Assembly: GCA_964564015.1 (NCBI GenBank)
Contig: CAZLZR010000017.1
Span: 11,003 to 75,002 of the forward strand
DNA from: Acetivibrio sp964564015
Lineage (GTDB): Bacteria > Bacillota > Clostridia > Acetivibrionales > Acetivibrionaceae
Direction of reading: 5' to 3'
Length of the DNA: 64,000 bases
The position numbers and the translations under genes are program-made. Positions 8,512 to 17,481 of the stretch are shown piece after piece; the stretch's first letter is position 1, and every line of letters begins with the position of its first letter. Below the pieces are notes generated by a model. It saw only the letters and a list, made by a program, of their open reading frames with translations, did no database searches and was not told the origin of the DNA.

Positions 8512-8594
8512 GCGGTCGTGGCGGAACTGGCAGACGCGTACGTTTGAGGGGCGTATGGGAGACCGTATGGGTTCAAGTCCCATCGACCGCACCA
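8512..8594 (+). tRNA. tRNA-Leu (anticodon GAG)
   Basis: An 83-nt tRNA with the acceptor stem GCGGTCG/CGACCGC, a D arm with TGGCAGACGC, the anticodon stem TACGT/GCGTA around loop TTGAGGG (anticodon GAG, leucine CUC/CUU), a short variable arm of the class II type, T loop GTTCAAGTCC, discriminator A and an encoded CCA. It has its own consensus promoter and terminator. Confidence 0.96.
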
Positions 8595-8628
8595 AAGAAA
8601 AACCATCGAGTAGTCGATGGTTTTCTTT
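8594..8628 (+). terminator. Terminator of tRNA-Leu
   Basis: AAAACCATCGA pairs with TCGATGGTTTT around loop GTAG (8610-8613), followed by CTTT. It also faces the convergent permease gene. Confidence 0.85.
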
Positions 8629-8671
8629 ACTTTATAGTTTTATTTGTCTGATATCACCTATCAGATTAAGC

Positions 8672-10105
8672 CTATTGTTTATCATCATCCTCGCTGTCAA
8701 TAACATCAGTCAAATCCTCAGATAATTCTGTTATCAAACCGATTTGATAACTTTTTCCCAAACTTCTATAAGCTAAATTTCTTTTTTGATTCAGTTTATA
8801 TACAGCATAAATCATGGAGTAAATAGCAGTCATTATTATACCCGCAATTAGCCCGGATGACTGACCTGAAATAAACGGCATGCTAAGAATTATTGTAATC
8901 AAACTTATTAATACTATCCATGAGGTATATGGGTATCCAGGTAACTGGCACTTTCCACTTGGAGGACATCCATTCAATTTCCGGAATCGAATATGTGTAG
9001 CCATAATGGCAGCATATACGAACAAAAGAGAAAAACCACCCGCACTAACAAGGAACAGATAAACCTTTGGTAGTAGAAGGCCCATACCTAATCCTATAAG
9101 CATCGCAAAACCCGAAAATAATATACCGCGGTAAGGAACGCTCTTTTCATCTTTTAACCATTTAGGTGCAAGACCTTCATCTGCAAGTGACTTTATCATC
9201 CTCCCAAGCCCAAACATAGCTGCCAGCATTGTAGAAATAATTGCAGTTATAAGCACCAGATTGAGAGCAATACCTGCCCAGCCAATTCCCAACCTGCTAA
9301 GTGCTGCTACCATAGGACTCATATCCTCACTCAATTCAGCCGTAGGAATCAACGGAAGAATTACTGCTATAGATATTATATAGAATCCTACAAGACCTAT
9401 AACTGTATAATTAATAGCCTTGGGAACTATTTTTGCAGGGTTTTCCGTCTCTGATGAAGCAAGACCAATTATCTCGAACCCGGCATAAGAAAGCATTACT
9501 ATAAGCATGCTTCCTGCAACACCCTTTAATCCTCCCGGCATAAATGCTTCAGTAGTTAGTGCACCTGCACCAATAGGCGAAGTTTCTGGAATTATTCCGG
9601 CTATAAATGCAAATGCTAAAATTATAAACGATGCTATTGCCAATAACTTTACTGCTGCCAACCCACTTTCAAGCTTGCTTATTCTATCAGCTCCCAAAAG
9701 ATTAAGCAGAGTAATACCTATTATTATTAAGCTTCCGAGCAATGGTATGGATATTTTCGGAAACCAATGCCTTACCAGAATTGATGCTGCAGTCGCTTCA
9801 CTAGACATAGCAAGAGACATACCAGTCCAGTACACCCACCCGACAATAAAACCAACTCCCTGCCCGAAGCTCTGGGCTGCAAAGGACCTAAAAGACACAG
9901 CATTGGGGTTTGCCACAGTCATTTCAGATAATGCATAAAGAATAAAATATACCAATGCTCCACCTAATATATACGATATCAATATTGCAGGCCCCGCTGC
10001 ATGAATAGCAACCGACGATCCAAGGAAAAATGAACCTCCGATTACGGTCCCTAATGCCATCATTGCAAGCTGCCATGCAGACAGTCCTCTATGATTTTTT
10101 GTCAT
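8672..10105 (-). CDS. Amino acid permease, APC superfamily
   Basis: A 477-residue integral membrane transporter with about twelve hydrophobic segments. The start LSAWQLAMMALGTVIGGSFFLGSSVAIHAAGPA is the substrate-binding first helix of APC amino acid permeases (unwound GxxIGxxxFxG motif), and SYAGFEIIGLASSETENPAKIVPKAI is the helix 6 to 7 consensus. Such proteins import amino acids by proton or cation symport or by exchange. The specific substrate cannot be read from the sequence. AAGGAG lies 8 nt before the ATG. The tail is acidic (DSEDDDKQ). It is monocistronic, convergent with the tRNA gene. Confidence 0.9.
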   Translation of the reverse strand: MTKNHRGLSAWQLAMMALGTVIGGSFFLGSSVAIHAAGPAILISYILGGALVYFILYALSEMTVANPNAVSFRSFAAQSFGQGVGFIVGWVYWTGMSLAMSSEATAASILVRHWFPKISIPLLGSLIIIGITLLNLLGADRISKLESGLAAVKLLAIASFIILAFAFIAGIIPETSPIGAGALTTEAFMPGGLKGVAGSMLIVMLSYAGFEIIGLASSETENPAKIVPKAINYTVIGLVGFYIISIAVILPLIPTAELSEDMSPMVAALSRLGIGWAGIALNLVLITAIISTMLAAMFGLGRMIKSLADEGLAPKWLKDEKSVPYRGILFSGFAMLIGLGMGLLLPKVYLFLVSAGGFSLLFVYAAIMATHIRFRKLNGCPPSGKCQLPGYPYTSWIVLISLITIILSMPFISGQSSGLIAGIIMTAIYSMIYAVYKLNQKRNLAYRSLGKSYQIGLITELSEDLTDVIDSEDDDKQ

Positions 10106-10309
10106 AATCTTTTTCTCCTTGACTGGTACTTTATCTGCAAATTGAATTTTACCTTTGTTTCAAAAGTATTATCCCACAAAAATAAAAATTCATTCCGGCA
10201 TGTTAAGAACATTTGGTGAACACTGTTCAACATTCTTTTCCAAATATTATGCACCTATTTATATTAAGTTTACATATTATGTATTAGTTCCATGCGATTT
10301 TACAAGCGT

Positions 10310-10481
10310 AGCCCAAACAGCCTTTAACACTGAAATATTCTGGAATGATAGGATTAAAGAACATGCTACTTGCATCAGAGATCTTTTAGACTCCACTGAA
10401 GAAGAATTGGTTAAGAAAGCCAATGGATTTGCCAATAAATCCATTGACCTGGAAGAAATTCCCATAAAAAACGAAGGATAA
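10310..10481 (+). pseudogene. Remnant of a DUF2935-family gene
   Basis: The plus strand encodes FWNDRIKEHATCIRDLLDST followed by EEELVKKANGFANKS. This matches the repeat unit of clostridial DUF2935 proteins, which are four-helix metal-binding-like proteins of about 270 residues with the pattern FW-x5-EH-x-x-x-IR-LLDPTE. Only about 50 residues of it remain. The sequence before 10310 in the same frame does not look like the family, and the reading frame stops at 10481. I read it as a decayed 5' and 3' truncated copy between the permease and the sirtuin. Confidence 0.55.
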
Positions 10482-10592
10482 GCTTTTACTATACCCTCCG
10501 TAGCCCGATTAAGCATAATTGCAATATCTGATATCAGTAAATAATACCTTTTGATTCCAGTACATTCGCTCCGCAAATCCCTGTGTTCCATT

Positions 10593-11318
10593 TTACAAAC
10601 ACGCATCACTCAACACTTTACCAATACTATCATGCAACACCAGATTTGCTTTACTGTCATATGGTGTCTGAGATTTATTGATCAGTATGAGCTTATTACC
10701 CGTATAGTACGAAATCAAACCTGATGCAGGATATACAGATAACGAGGTACCGCCGACAATAAGAACGTCTGCCTTTGATATATAGCGAAGAGAGGCTTGA
10801 AGAACATCACTGTCTAAAGCTTCCTCGTACAGCACCACATCCGGTTTTATTATTCCACCGCAGGCATCACATTCAGGGATATCTTCTGAACTTAAAATAA
10901 AGCTTAATTCAAAATACTTATGACAATCTACACAGTAGTTTCTGTGTATTGAGCCGTGAAGTTCCAGGACATTTTTACTTCCCGCACTTTGATGGAGACC
11001 GTCGATATTTTGAGTTATAACCGCACTAAGCTTCCCTTGCTTTTCCAATTCTGCCAATGCACAATGTGCATTATTGGGTTTGGAGGCTTTATAAATCATT
11101 TTACTTTTATAAAACTCGTAAAATTCTCTGGTATGCTTTACAAAAAATGTGTGCGACAATATTTCTTCAGGCGAATAGGTATTCTTTGTAATTTCATTAT
11201 ATAGACCACCTGCACTCCTGAAGTCAGGAATTCCACTTTCCGTTGATACACCTGCACCACCAAAAAACACTATATTATCCGAATGACTTATAATCTCTTT
11301 CAGTTTAGCAATACTCAT
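10593..11318 (-). CDS. cobB: Sir2-family NAD-dependent protein deacylase
   Basis: A sirtuin that removes acyl groups from protein lysines, using NAD and releasing nicotinamide and O-acyl-ADP-ribose. The NAD-binding motif FFGGAGVSTESGIPDFRS is near residue 17, ITQNIDGLHQSAGS and the catalytic His in ELHGS are in mid-protein, and four cysteines (CVDCHKYF... CDACGG) form the zinc site. GTSLSVYPASGLI is the closing Rossmann motif. Length is 241 residues. A GTG at 11327 overlaps the Shine-Dalgarno GAGGTGG; the ATG at 11316-11318, behind it, is chosen. Confidence 0.94.
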   Translation of the reverse strand: MSIAKLKEIISHSDNIVFFGGAGVSTESGIPDFRSAGGLYNEITKNTYSPEEILSHTFFVKHTREFYEFYKSKMIYKASKPNNAHCALAELEKQGKLSAVITQNIDGLHQSAGSKNVLELHGSIHRNYCVDCHKYFELSFILSSEDIPECDACGGIIKPDVVLYEEALDSDVLQASLRYISKADVLIVGGTSLSVYPASGLISYYTGNKLILINKSQTPYDSKANLVLHDSIGKVLSDACL

Positions 11319-11364
11319 TAAAACCACCTCACATTAATATCTGTTTACACCCTAATATAATTAC

Positions 11365-11742
11365 TCATTTCAAAACGTATGAGGCCAATACACTCTGTAG
11401 CTCATAAATATCTAAACTTTTGTTAAATTGTTTTTGAATTGGCAGCTGTGTTCCGGAAATCCAAACTTTAAGTTCTGCATCCAAATCAAAGTTTCCGGCT
11501 GTCTCTATACTAAAGTGAGTAATACTTCTATATGGAATTGAGTGATATTCAACCTTTTTTGCTGTCATCCCCTGTTTATCAACCAGCAATAGTCGTTTAT
11601 TTGTAAATATAATGAGATCCCTTATAAGTTTATATGCCTTTTCGACCTCTTCTTCATCTGTCAAAAGCCTTTTCATCTCGCGCTCTACATCCCCGGTATC
11701 CAATTCCGATGCATTTCCCAACAAACCATCAAATAAACCCAT
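11365..11742 (-). CDS. Bacterial PH-domain protein (bPH_1)
   Basis: A 125-residue soluble protein beginning MGLFDGLLGNASELDTGDVE, with the IRDLIIFTNKRLLLVDKQGMTAKKVEYHSIPYRSI segment characteristic of bPH_1 (pleckstrin-homology-like) proteins. The family forms ring-like oligomers in crystal structures; its cellular function is unknown. It stands alone between a sirtuin gene and a small conserved gene, with no operon partner that would suggest a function. Confidence 0.85.
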   Translation of the reverse strand: MGLFDGLLGNASELDTGDVEREMKRLLTDEEEVEKAYKLIRDLIIFTNKRLLLVDKQGMTAKKVEYHSIPYRSITHFSIETAGNFDLDAELKVWISGTQLPIQKQFNKSLDIYELQSVLASYVLK

Positions 11743-11881
11743 TATATTAACTCTCCTTTACAACTATTTTTTACATTGTATAACAACTTTTAAAATTATT
11801 CCACCTTCTTTTGCAGAATGCAAATATAGTATTGCCGATATATGCATAATTCATTACAACAAGATATAGAATCATTGATAA

Positions 11882-11918
11882 ACCCCACAGAATCACAATT
11901 ATTGTGACTTTGTGGGGT
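11882..11918 (-). terminator. Hairpin terminator after the small membrane-protein gene
   Basis: ACCCCACA (11882-11889) pairs with TGTGGGGT (11911-11918) and the inner TCACAAT with ATTGTGA, making a long stem. The T-run on the minus strand is short. Confidence 0.7.
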
Positions 11919-11944
11919 CTTATTCCACGTAATAACTAAACAAT

Positions 11945-12277
11945 TTATGCTCTTTGCGGCTGTTGAGTATTAATTGAGTTTATTACTTCCTGTGTAACAT
12001 CCTTCCCACCTGAGAAATTAGTAAACAGTGCACCAATAGTGTATATTGGCCCCCATGGAATCCCCCACCAGCCAAACAGTAATGAAAGCAAAATATATTT
12101 TAAGCCTTTGCCAACTGCACTTTCCCCACTTCTGATAAAATAAACATCTGAGCCACGTTTAAACGTCATTACAATTATTGAAAAACAATATTGATAGACA
12201 ACAAATTTCCCTCCACGCTGCAACTCCTCATTTAACTGTTGACCTGTCATACCTTCGATTCCTTTAATACTACTCAT
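11945..12277 (-). CDS. Small conserved membrane protein of unknown function
   Basis: A 110-residue protein with one hydrophobic hairpin, YILLSLLFGWWGIPWGPIYTI, near residues 65-90, preceded by GKFVVYQYCFSIIVMTFKRGSDVYFI. I recognise this pattern from uncharacterised proteins found in many bacteria but know no function. The ATG at 12277 is 8 nt after AGGGGGA; a TTG one codon upstream is less likely. Confidence 0.75.
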   Translation of the reverse strand: MSSIKGIEGMTGQQLNEELQRGGKFVVYQYCFSIIVMTFKRGSDVYFIRSGESAVGKGLKYILLSLLFGWWGIPWGPIYTIGALFTNFSGGKDVTQEVINSINTQQPQRA

Positions 12278-12391
12278 CAAGCTTCCCCCTAAAAAATTAA
12301 TTTCAGACCATTATTATGCATACAAATTGTGTTCTGCATTCTCATTTTATCACAGGTACATGGGGCCTGAAAACATATAAAACAAATAATG

Positions 12392-14014
12392 CTAATTACC
12401 GTTAAGTTCATTTACCAGACGACGGTATTCTATCTCGAGAGCTTCTTTGTCAGCATTAGGACTTGAAAGCTTTGACACCGTTTCAGCTATTTTCATTTTC
12501 AACAATATTTGCTCAGTTTCACTCTTAACCTTTTCCTGAGTTTTTTGCCTTCCCAATTTATACTCCTCCAACGTGCCTTCAAAACTGGTTATAGTCTGAT
12601 TATCAAAAATAAGAAGTCTGTCAGCAACCGAGTTTACAAAGGCACTATCATGCGAAACGAACAGGACTGTTCCCTCATATTCGGAAAGGACATCCTCCAG
12701 GGCTTCTATAGACAACATATCGAGATAATTGGTAGGCTCATCTAAAAGCAGAATATTTGCATCTGAAACAAAAAGTTTAGCAAAAGAAACCTTTATCCTT
12801 TCTCCACCACTTAACCACTGAACCTCTTTATAAACGTCATCCGTCCGGATGAGTAATCGGGCGAGAATTGTACGCACTACAGTCTGTGTTTGAACGCTAT
12901 CCCTCATTACGTTTTCCAAGACTGTTTTGCTGTAATCCAGATTTTCAAACCCTTGATGAAAATACCCAATTTTTGCTTTTGGCACTATACGTATATTGTC
13001 ATTCAAGTTTTGATAAATAAGATTCAGCAGAGTACTCTTTCCTGTGCCATTCTCACCCCATAGTGCAGTCTTTGTGCCATTAGGTATATTAAAACAGGCT
13101 TTGTTAAATAACTTCCTGCTTCCATAACCAAAGGACAACCCGTCAGATGAAATTACAATTTTGTTTTCAGGCGGGTTTGTCAAAGAAAAATCCAACTTTA
13201 TTTTAGGAAGATCTCTTGGTTTTTCCTTAACCTCAAGTTTTTCAATGCGGGTTTCCATAATATTAATTGATTTGTGGATTTTCTTCTGTTTTTGCGTAGT
13301 CTCTCTCTTGTGTAGCCTTGCTTCGGAATTCCCCATCCTTTTTGGAGCTTTTCTCATTGATTGCCATTTACTCTGCCTTTCAGATATTGCAGATTCAAGA
13401 CTTATCTTTTTAGATATATAATTGTCATACTCAGCCAATGCCTGCTCCTGTTCAATTTCATTCTGCTTCTTGTAGAAAGAGAAGTTGCCGTTATAGGACT
13501 TTAGCTTTCCGTCTCTAACCTCAATTATTCTGTTGCAAAGACCATCTAAAAGATTCCTGTCATGGCTGATAAGCAAAAACGTGTCCACTTTAGAGAGCTT
13601 CTGCTTTAAGAGTTCAATACCTTTATAGTCGAGATTTGCCGTAGGTTCATCAGCAAATACAATAAGATTTTCACTGTTAAAAGCATTGACAATTTTTATC
13701 CTGGCTTTTTCTCCTCCGCTAAATGCTTTTTGATGTGCCTTATGTGACAAATTAAACTCCTTAAGCAGCTTCTGTCCTGCGCTGATGCTTTCATCGGAAA
13801 ACTGACGTATATAGGCTATGTTACAAAATTGCTTTACAAAACCTTCATCGGGTTCAATATCCTTTGAAAGAATATTCAGAAGAGTTGTCTTGCCTGAGCC
13901 GTTCTGGCCTACTATCCCAATTTTCTCACCCGAGTAAATTTTTAATTCGTCAATATCAATTATAAGCCTGTCTCTATAGTATTTTTTAATATTTGCAGCT
14001 TCTAATATAAGCAT
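12392..14014 (-). CDS. ABC-F ATPase of the ribosome-protection type (Lsa/Vga/CplR-like)
   Basis: A 540-residue soluble ATPase with two nucleotide-binding domains and no membrane domain. Domain 1 has GQNGSGKTT, FSGGEKARIKI and FADEPTANLD; domain 2 has GENGTGKST, LSGGERIKVSFAK and LLLDEPTNYLD. Between them is a long basic coiled linker (about residues 190-270, with RQSKWQSMRKAPKRMGNSEA), the part that enters the ribosome and displaces lincosamides, streptogramin A or pleuromutilins in antibiotic-resistance ABC-Fs. The linker and C-terminal extension resemble the clostridial CplR and Lsa groups. A nine-codon upstream ORF with its own ribosome binding site lies in the leader (14115-14144), which supports drug-inducible control. 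The exact drug range is not readable. Confidence 0.85.
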   Translation of the reverse strand: MLILEAANIKKYYRDRLIIDIDELKIYSGEKIGIVGQNGSGKTTLLNILSKDIEPDEGFVKQFCNIAYIRQFSDESISAGQKLLKEFNLSHKAHQKAFSGGEKARIKIVNAFNSENLIVFADEPTANLDYKGIELLKQKLSKVDTFLLISHDRNLLDGLCNRIIEVRDGKLKSYNGNFSFYKKQNEIEQEQALAEYDNYISKKISLESAISERQSKWQSMRKAPKRMGNSEARLHKRETTQKQKKIHKSINIMETRIEKLEVKEKPRDLPKIKLDFSLTNPPENKIVISSDGLSFGYGSRKLFNKACFNIPNGTKTALWGENGTGKSTLLNLIYQNLNDNIRIVPKAKIGYFHQGFENLDYSKTVLENVMRDSVQTQTVVRTILARLLIRTDDVYKEVQWLSGGERIKVSFAKLFVSDANILLLDEPTNYLDMLSIEALEDVLSEYEGTVLFVSHDSAFVNSVADRLLIFDNQTITSFEGTLEEYKLGRQKTQEKVKSETEQILLKMKIAETVSKLSSPNADKEALEIEYRRLVNELNGN

Positions 14015-14114
14015 AAAAAAATCTCTCCTCTCACCCTTTTAGTGTGCCGGAAAGATACAAACAGCCATAAGAACAGAAATACAGCAAGGTACTAACTGAC
14101 TAATAGATGGTTTG

Positions 14115-14144
14115 TTACGCTAATCCAGCACAAAACAAGAGCAT
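14115..14144 (-). CDS. Leader peptide of the ABC-F gene (nine residues)
   Basis: On the minus strand AAAGGAG (14151-14157) is followed 6 nt later by ATG and an open frame encoding MLLFCAGLA, ending in TAA. It sits 100 bp before the ABC-F start. Its codons TGTGCTGG can pair with CCGGCACA near 14044-14051, just before the ABC-F ribosome binding site. Short uORFs of this kind govern many ABC-F and Erm genes through ribosome stalling. Function is inferred; the ORF and its site are seen directly. Confidence 0.6.
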   Translation of the reverse strand: MLLFCAGLA

Positions 14145-14273
14145 ATTGCTCTCCTTTAAAAATCAATACATAAAGGAACATTGCAAAGCATATTCCTTAA
14201 ACAAAAATGATTTTTTGCTGAATTAGCCAATCTTCATCAATACATACCTTACCCTTTCTTAATCGTTAACTTA

Positions 14274-14302
14274 ATTTTACTCTATAAAAAAACATAAATC
14301 AA
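14274..14302 (-). promoter_or_regulatory. Promoter of the ABC-F transcript
   Basis: Read on the minus strand, TTGATT (14302-14297) and TAAAAT (14279-14274) are 17 bp apart. The transcript would carry a leader of about 250 nt containing the uORF. Confidence 0.6.
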
Positions 14303-14305
14303 GAT

Positions 14306-17002
14306 TCATACATAGGGAAAATTATCAAAGTTATTAACAAAAATTTCGTGAAGTTCATTTGAGTATTCAAAATAATTCCCATTAACCAAAAGCCCCGGAC
14401 AGTCATCGGATGCCATTCTTATATCCATGTTTGTTCCATCGCTAAAAGTCAATGTAAGGACTCCATCATGCGGACTCTTACCTGGTCTGGATTGTCTGGC
14501 TTTCTGCAACTCTTCTTCTATTTCCTTAAGGATTGATTTATCCTCTATTATTGAATCATAAGTCCTGGTATTTGTCCTGAAACTGTACTTTGCCTTAACC
14601 AAATCCTTGAACACAGAAGTGTCAAAAATTTCAAACCCCAGTTTTTCTTTTGCAATTCCAAGAATCAACTCTGAGAGAACAGGATTATTAATGTATTGTC
14701 CATTGCTTAAAAATGTCTGCCTGTCATCACAAACATAATACCAATCTTCGATTCCACCATCTAATTTAAAGTATAAATTAATAAACCTATATTCACTTGG
14801 CTCTTTTGAACTTTTCATCCTTTTGCTCAAAGATTGAGCCTTCTTGATCCTCTCAACCTCTTCATTACTGAATTCATAATATCCTGATAGATTTTTTTTA
14901 TTTATACAGGAAATAAAATTCTTCTCCGGCTCCTTAGCACTTGAATATTCTTCTTCATGATAATTTTCCAGAAGCTTCTCCACACCTTTAAACTTCTCAA
15001 GCTTCCCGATTGGCGCAGAAACATAACCTATAAATCCATGCTTATATTCATAATCATACTCCTCATAATCATCATATCCTCTGAAGTATACCAAATCATC
15101 ATGCTCTCCTGTAACAGGCATCATGATCTCATTGAAAATAATCTCTGTTTCTTTTCCATCTATATTGTATTTAAATCCCCTTATATTTTCATTATAGTGT
15201 AGTGTAATGATAGTTTCTTCTTCCCTCATTTTATTATCTTCCTCGGGAATAAACTTATAGTCTGCATAGTCTAGATCATTTACAAATCTGGCATCCAAAC
15301 TTTTTATAAGTTCATCCTGCTTTTCCCAATCAAGATATGAATACCCGTACTTTGCTTCCTTACCAGATACAGATATAGAATCGGGCACAGGAAAATTCTT
15401 AGGAAGATAGGGTTTAAAAAGCTGACCATCACGATTCAGAGTTTCCTTAAGGTGTAGGTCACTCAATATATCTGCCACATCTGGCTGAATTTCACCGCCA
15501 ATTCGCCAACTGCCAAGGCTTAAAAAAAGAAATCCATTTTCCTCTGTCAGATTATCCAAATAAATTGCAATCTTAGGTGGAATCATTGAATATATTGCAG
15601 ACCAAAAAGCTCCCTGGTATATTTTTTCGCCATCAGATACCACCACAAAACTTCGCTGCAAAAGTTCATTACTTATCTTTTTGTTATTCTTGATTTTCAA
15701 GCTGTGATCATCCCAGTTATATGAAACAATATCATCTTTAGAAATCAGTGGTTCGTTCTCAAGCACAAGTGAATTTAAATCCTCTACTTCTCCAGTGTAC
15801 TTCTGATTACTCCCTGCAACAAGGTAAATTTCCATTCCACTCTTTTTATTTTCATTAGTTTTCACCGGGGTGTTACCATTGTTTTCTGCAAGACGATCAC
15901 CATCATTTCCACCATACGGATTGGTTAGAAGTACCACTCCCAATACAATAATAACTAACGCCGACAGCGCTGCCATCCAAAAGCCCGACTTTTTATAGTT
16001 CATAATACCTTTGATCCTGCTTTTAATGCCACCCTCTCCAAATGCCAATAGTCCAGCATTCAGATAAGAATTCTGTTTGGCTGAAAGATTTATGAGTGAG
16101 GTCGCATAATCACTTCTTATATCCTTATCATATACAGCCAACACTCTTTCATCACAAGACATCTCCATATCCTTTTGGAACAGAATAAAAGAAAGCCATA
16201 TTACAGGATTAAACCAATGTATGCATGCCACTATTACCGATAACGGCTTGAAAAAATAGTCAAGCCTCTTAATATGTATAAGCTCGTGAGTGATAATATG
16301 TTTCAAATCAAACAGATTATTATCTTTTACTAATGACAAAGGCAATAAGATTCTTGGCTTAAAAAAGCCACACACTATTGGAGAATTTATTTCATCGGAA
16401 TAGAATATACGTACTTTTCTTCTCAGCTTCAGCATTTTACTTGTTTCTTCCAAAATATTGTTGTCTTTATACAAAATTGCTGTTTGTAGCCTTCTCACTG
16501 TACGAATGTACATAATTATGCTGCTTGCCAACAAACTCATAAGACCAAAAGCCCATATTACAGCAGCAATAAACATAAACCCTTGCTTGTAATCTTTTGC
16601 CTCACTGTTTTCTCCTGAAGTATATGTGTCCAAGGAATTTATAACTTCGGTTTTATGATGTGAGGTTTCAGTTATTGCACCATTATATATTTGAATAGAT
16701 TCTTTCACAGATTCAGTGTCAATATTATCAGGCACATAACGTATTATTCCGATGTTCTGCATACCACCACTTATTTTCGTTGTCTCAGGAACAGGCAACA
16801 CATTAAATATACTGAATACTGCTGCAAAATAAACAGGGATTAAAAGCCTTACAAGTACTATTGACCATAATGCATAGCTAAATGTTTTTGGCAATCTGTT
16901 TCTAAAAACAAATCTGATAAGCATTAAAAGAATTGCAACTATAGAAGCAGCAAGGCTCATATTCAATACCTGATTGAAAATTCTCACAAGCACACTGATC
17001 AC
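14306..17002 (-). CDS. BlaR1/MecR1-like M56 metallopeptidase with a large unknown sensor domain
   Basis: An 898-residue membrane protein. The N-terminal 350 residues have four hydrophobic segments and the zinc site ITHELIHIKRLDYFFKP (HExxH), with ISLSFILF-type contexts and CDERVLAVYDK, all typical of M56 peptidases that cleave a BlaI-type repressor when a signal is sensed outside. A fifth transmembrane segment (VIIVLGVVLLTNPYG) leads to about 530 extracytoplasmic residues. I see no penicillin-binding SxxK or KTG motif there, so the signal is probably not a beta-lactam through acylation. Its start overlaps the blaI-like stop by 4 bp (ATGA), showing translational coupling. Confidence 0.85.
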   Translation of the reverse strand: MISVLVRIFNQVLNMSLAASIVAILLMLIRFVFRNRLPKTFSYALWSIVLVRLLIPVYFAAVFSIFNVLPVPETTKISGGMQNIGIIRYVPDNIDTESVKESIQIYNGAITETSHHKTEVINSLDTYTSGENSEAKDYKQGFMFIAAVIWAFGLMSLLASSIIMYIRTVRRLQTAILYKDNNILEETSKMLKLRRKVRIFYSDEINSPIVCGFFKPRILLPLSLVKDNNLFDLKHIITHELIHIKRLDYFFKPLSVIVACIHWFNPVIWLSFILFQKDMEMSCDERVLAVYDKDIRSDYATSLINLSAKQNSYLNAGLLAFGEGGIKSRIKGIMNYKKSGFWMAALSALVIIVLGVVLLTNPYGGNDGDRLAENNGNTPVKTNENKKSGMEIYLVAGSNQKYTGEVEDLNSLVLENEPLISKDDIVSYNWDDHSLKIKNNKKISNELLQRSFVVVSDGEKIYQGAFWSAIYSMIPPKIAIYLDNLTEENGFLFLSLGSWRIGGEIQPDVADILSDLHLKETLNRDGQLFKPYLPKNFPVPDSISVSGKEAKYGYSYLDWEKQDELIKSLDARFVNDLDYADYKFIPEEDNKMREEETIITLHYNENIRGFKYNIDGKETEIIFNEIMMPVTGEHDDLVYFRGYDDYEEYDYEYKHGFIGYVSAPIGKLEKFKGVEKLLENYHEEEYSSAKEPEKNFISCINKKNLSGYYEFSNEEVERIKKAQSLSKRMKSSKEPSEYRFINLYFKLDGGIEDWYYVCDDRQTFLSNGQYINNPVLSELILGIAKEKLGFEIFDTSVFKDLVKAKYSFRTNTRTYDSIIEDKSILKEIEEELQKARQSRPGKSPHDGVLTLTFSDGTNMDIRMASDDCPGLLVNGNYFEYSNELHEIFVNNFDNFPYV

Positions 17003-17364
17003 TCCCCACCGTCATACTCTTCAACTATTTTCTTGAGCTCATCAATCTCATCTTTTGACAATTTTTCCTTATGTAAAAAGGCACTGAAAAACAATTTCAG
17101 CGATCCACCATATATCCTGTCAATATGTTCCTCTGTTTCAGCCTTCATTACCTGCTCACGGTCAATCAGAGTGCTGACTATTGTATTTTCATTCTTTATA
17201 GCACCACGTTCACAAAGCCTTCGAATTACTGTATATGTAGTTGACTTTTTCCACCCAAGTTCATCAAACACAATTTTTACAAGGTCTGTGCTTGATATTG
17301 GCTCATTGTCCCAAATAATATTCATAAATCTATATTCTGCCTCAAATATCTTAACTTTTTCCAC
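16999..17364 (-). CDS. BlaI/MecI-family transcriptional repressor
   Basis: A winged-helix repressor of about 121 residues. The segment EAEYRFMNIIWDNEPISSTDLVKIV and KKSTTYTVIRRLCERGAI are the family's DNA-binding helix-turn-helix; the C-terminal half (EEHIDRIYGGSLKLFFSAFL) is the dimerisation part and holds the usual protease-cleavage region. GGAGG lies 2 nt before an ATG at 17368-17370 and 7 nt before a GTG at 17362-17364; the GTG is the better-placed start. First gene of a two-gene operon with the BlaR1-like protease, which would inactivate it. Confidence 0.9.
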   Translation of the reverse strand: MEKVKIFEAEYRFMNIIWDNEPISSTDLVKIVFDELGWKKSTTYTVIRRLCERGAIKNENTIVSTLIDREQVMKAETEEHIDRIYGGSLKLFFSAFLHKEKLSKDEIDELKKIVEEYDGGE

Positions 17365-17384
17365 TTTCATACCTCCAATTATGA

Positions 17385-17428
17385 TTTAATGCATTAAACC
17401 TTTTTGTTTATAGTCTAATATATTAAAC
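17385..17428. promoter_or_regulatory. Two operator dyads of the BlaI-like repressor
   Basis: TTTAATGCATTAAA (17385-17398) is a perfect palindrome. GTCTAATATATTAAAC (17413-17428) is nearly so. They share the half-site GTTTAAT/ATTAAAC and sit over and just behind the promoter, as BlaI operators do. Confidence 0.7.
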
Positions 17429-17440
17429 CAGAATTGTCAA
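17412..17440 (-). promoter_or_regulatory. Promoter of the blaI-blaR-like operon
   Basis: On the minus strand TTGACA (17440-17435) and TAGACT (17417-17412) are 17 bp apart. The second operator dyad fills the spacer and part of the -10. Confidence 0.6.
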
Positions 17441-17481
17441 TACAAAAACTGGTTTTGTGAACTCCTAAATACACATAAAAA

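Noticed and set aside
10277..10609. A 110-residue minus-strand open frame
   Set aside because: It is antisense to the DUF2935 remnant, whose plus-strand translation matches a real family, and it has no ribosome binding site.
14306..15800. A penicillin-binding sensor domain in the BlaR1-like protein
   Set aside because: No SxxK, SxN or KTG motifs could be found in the last 530 residues.
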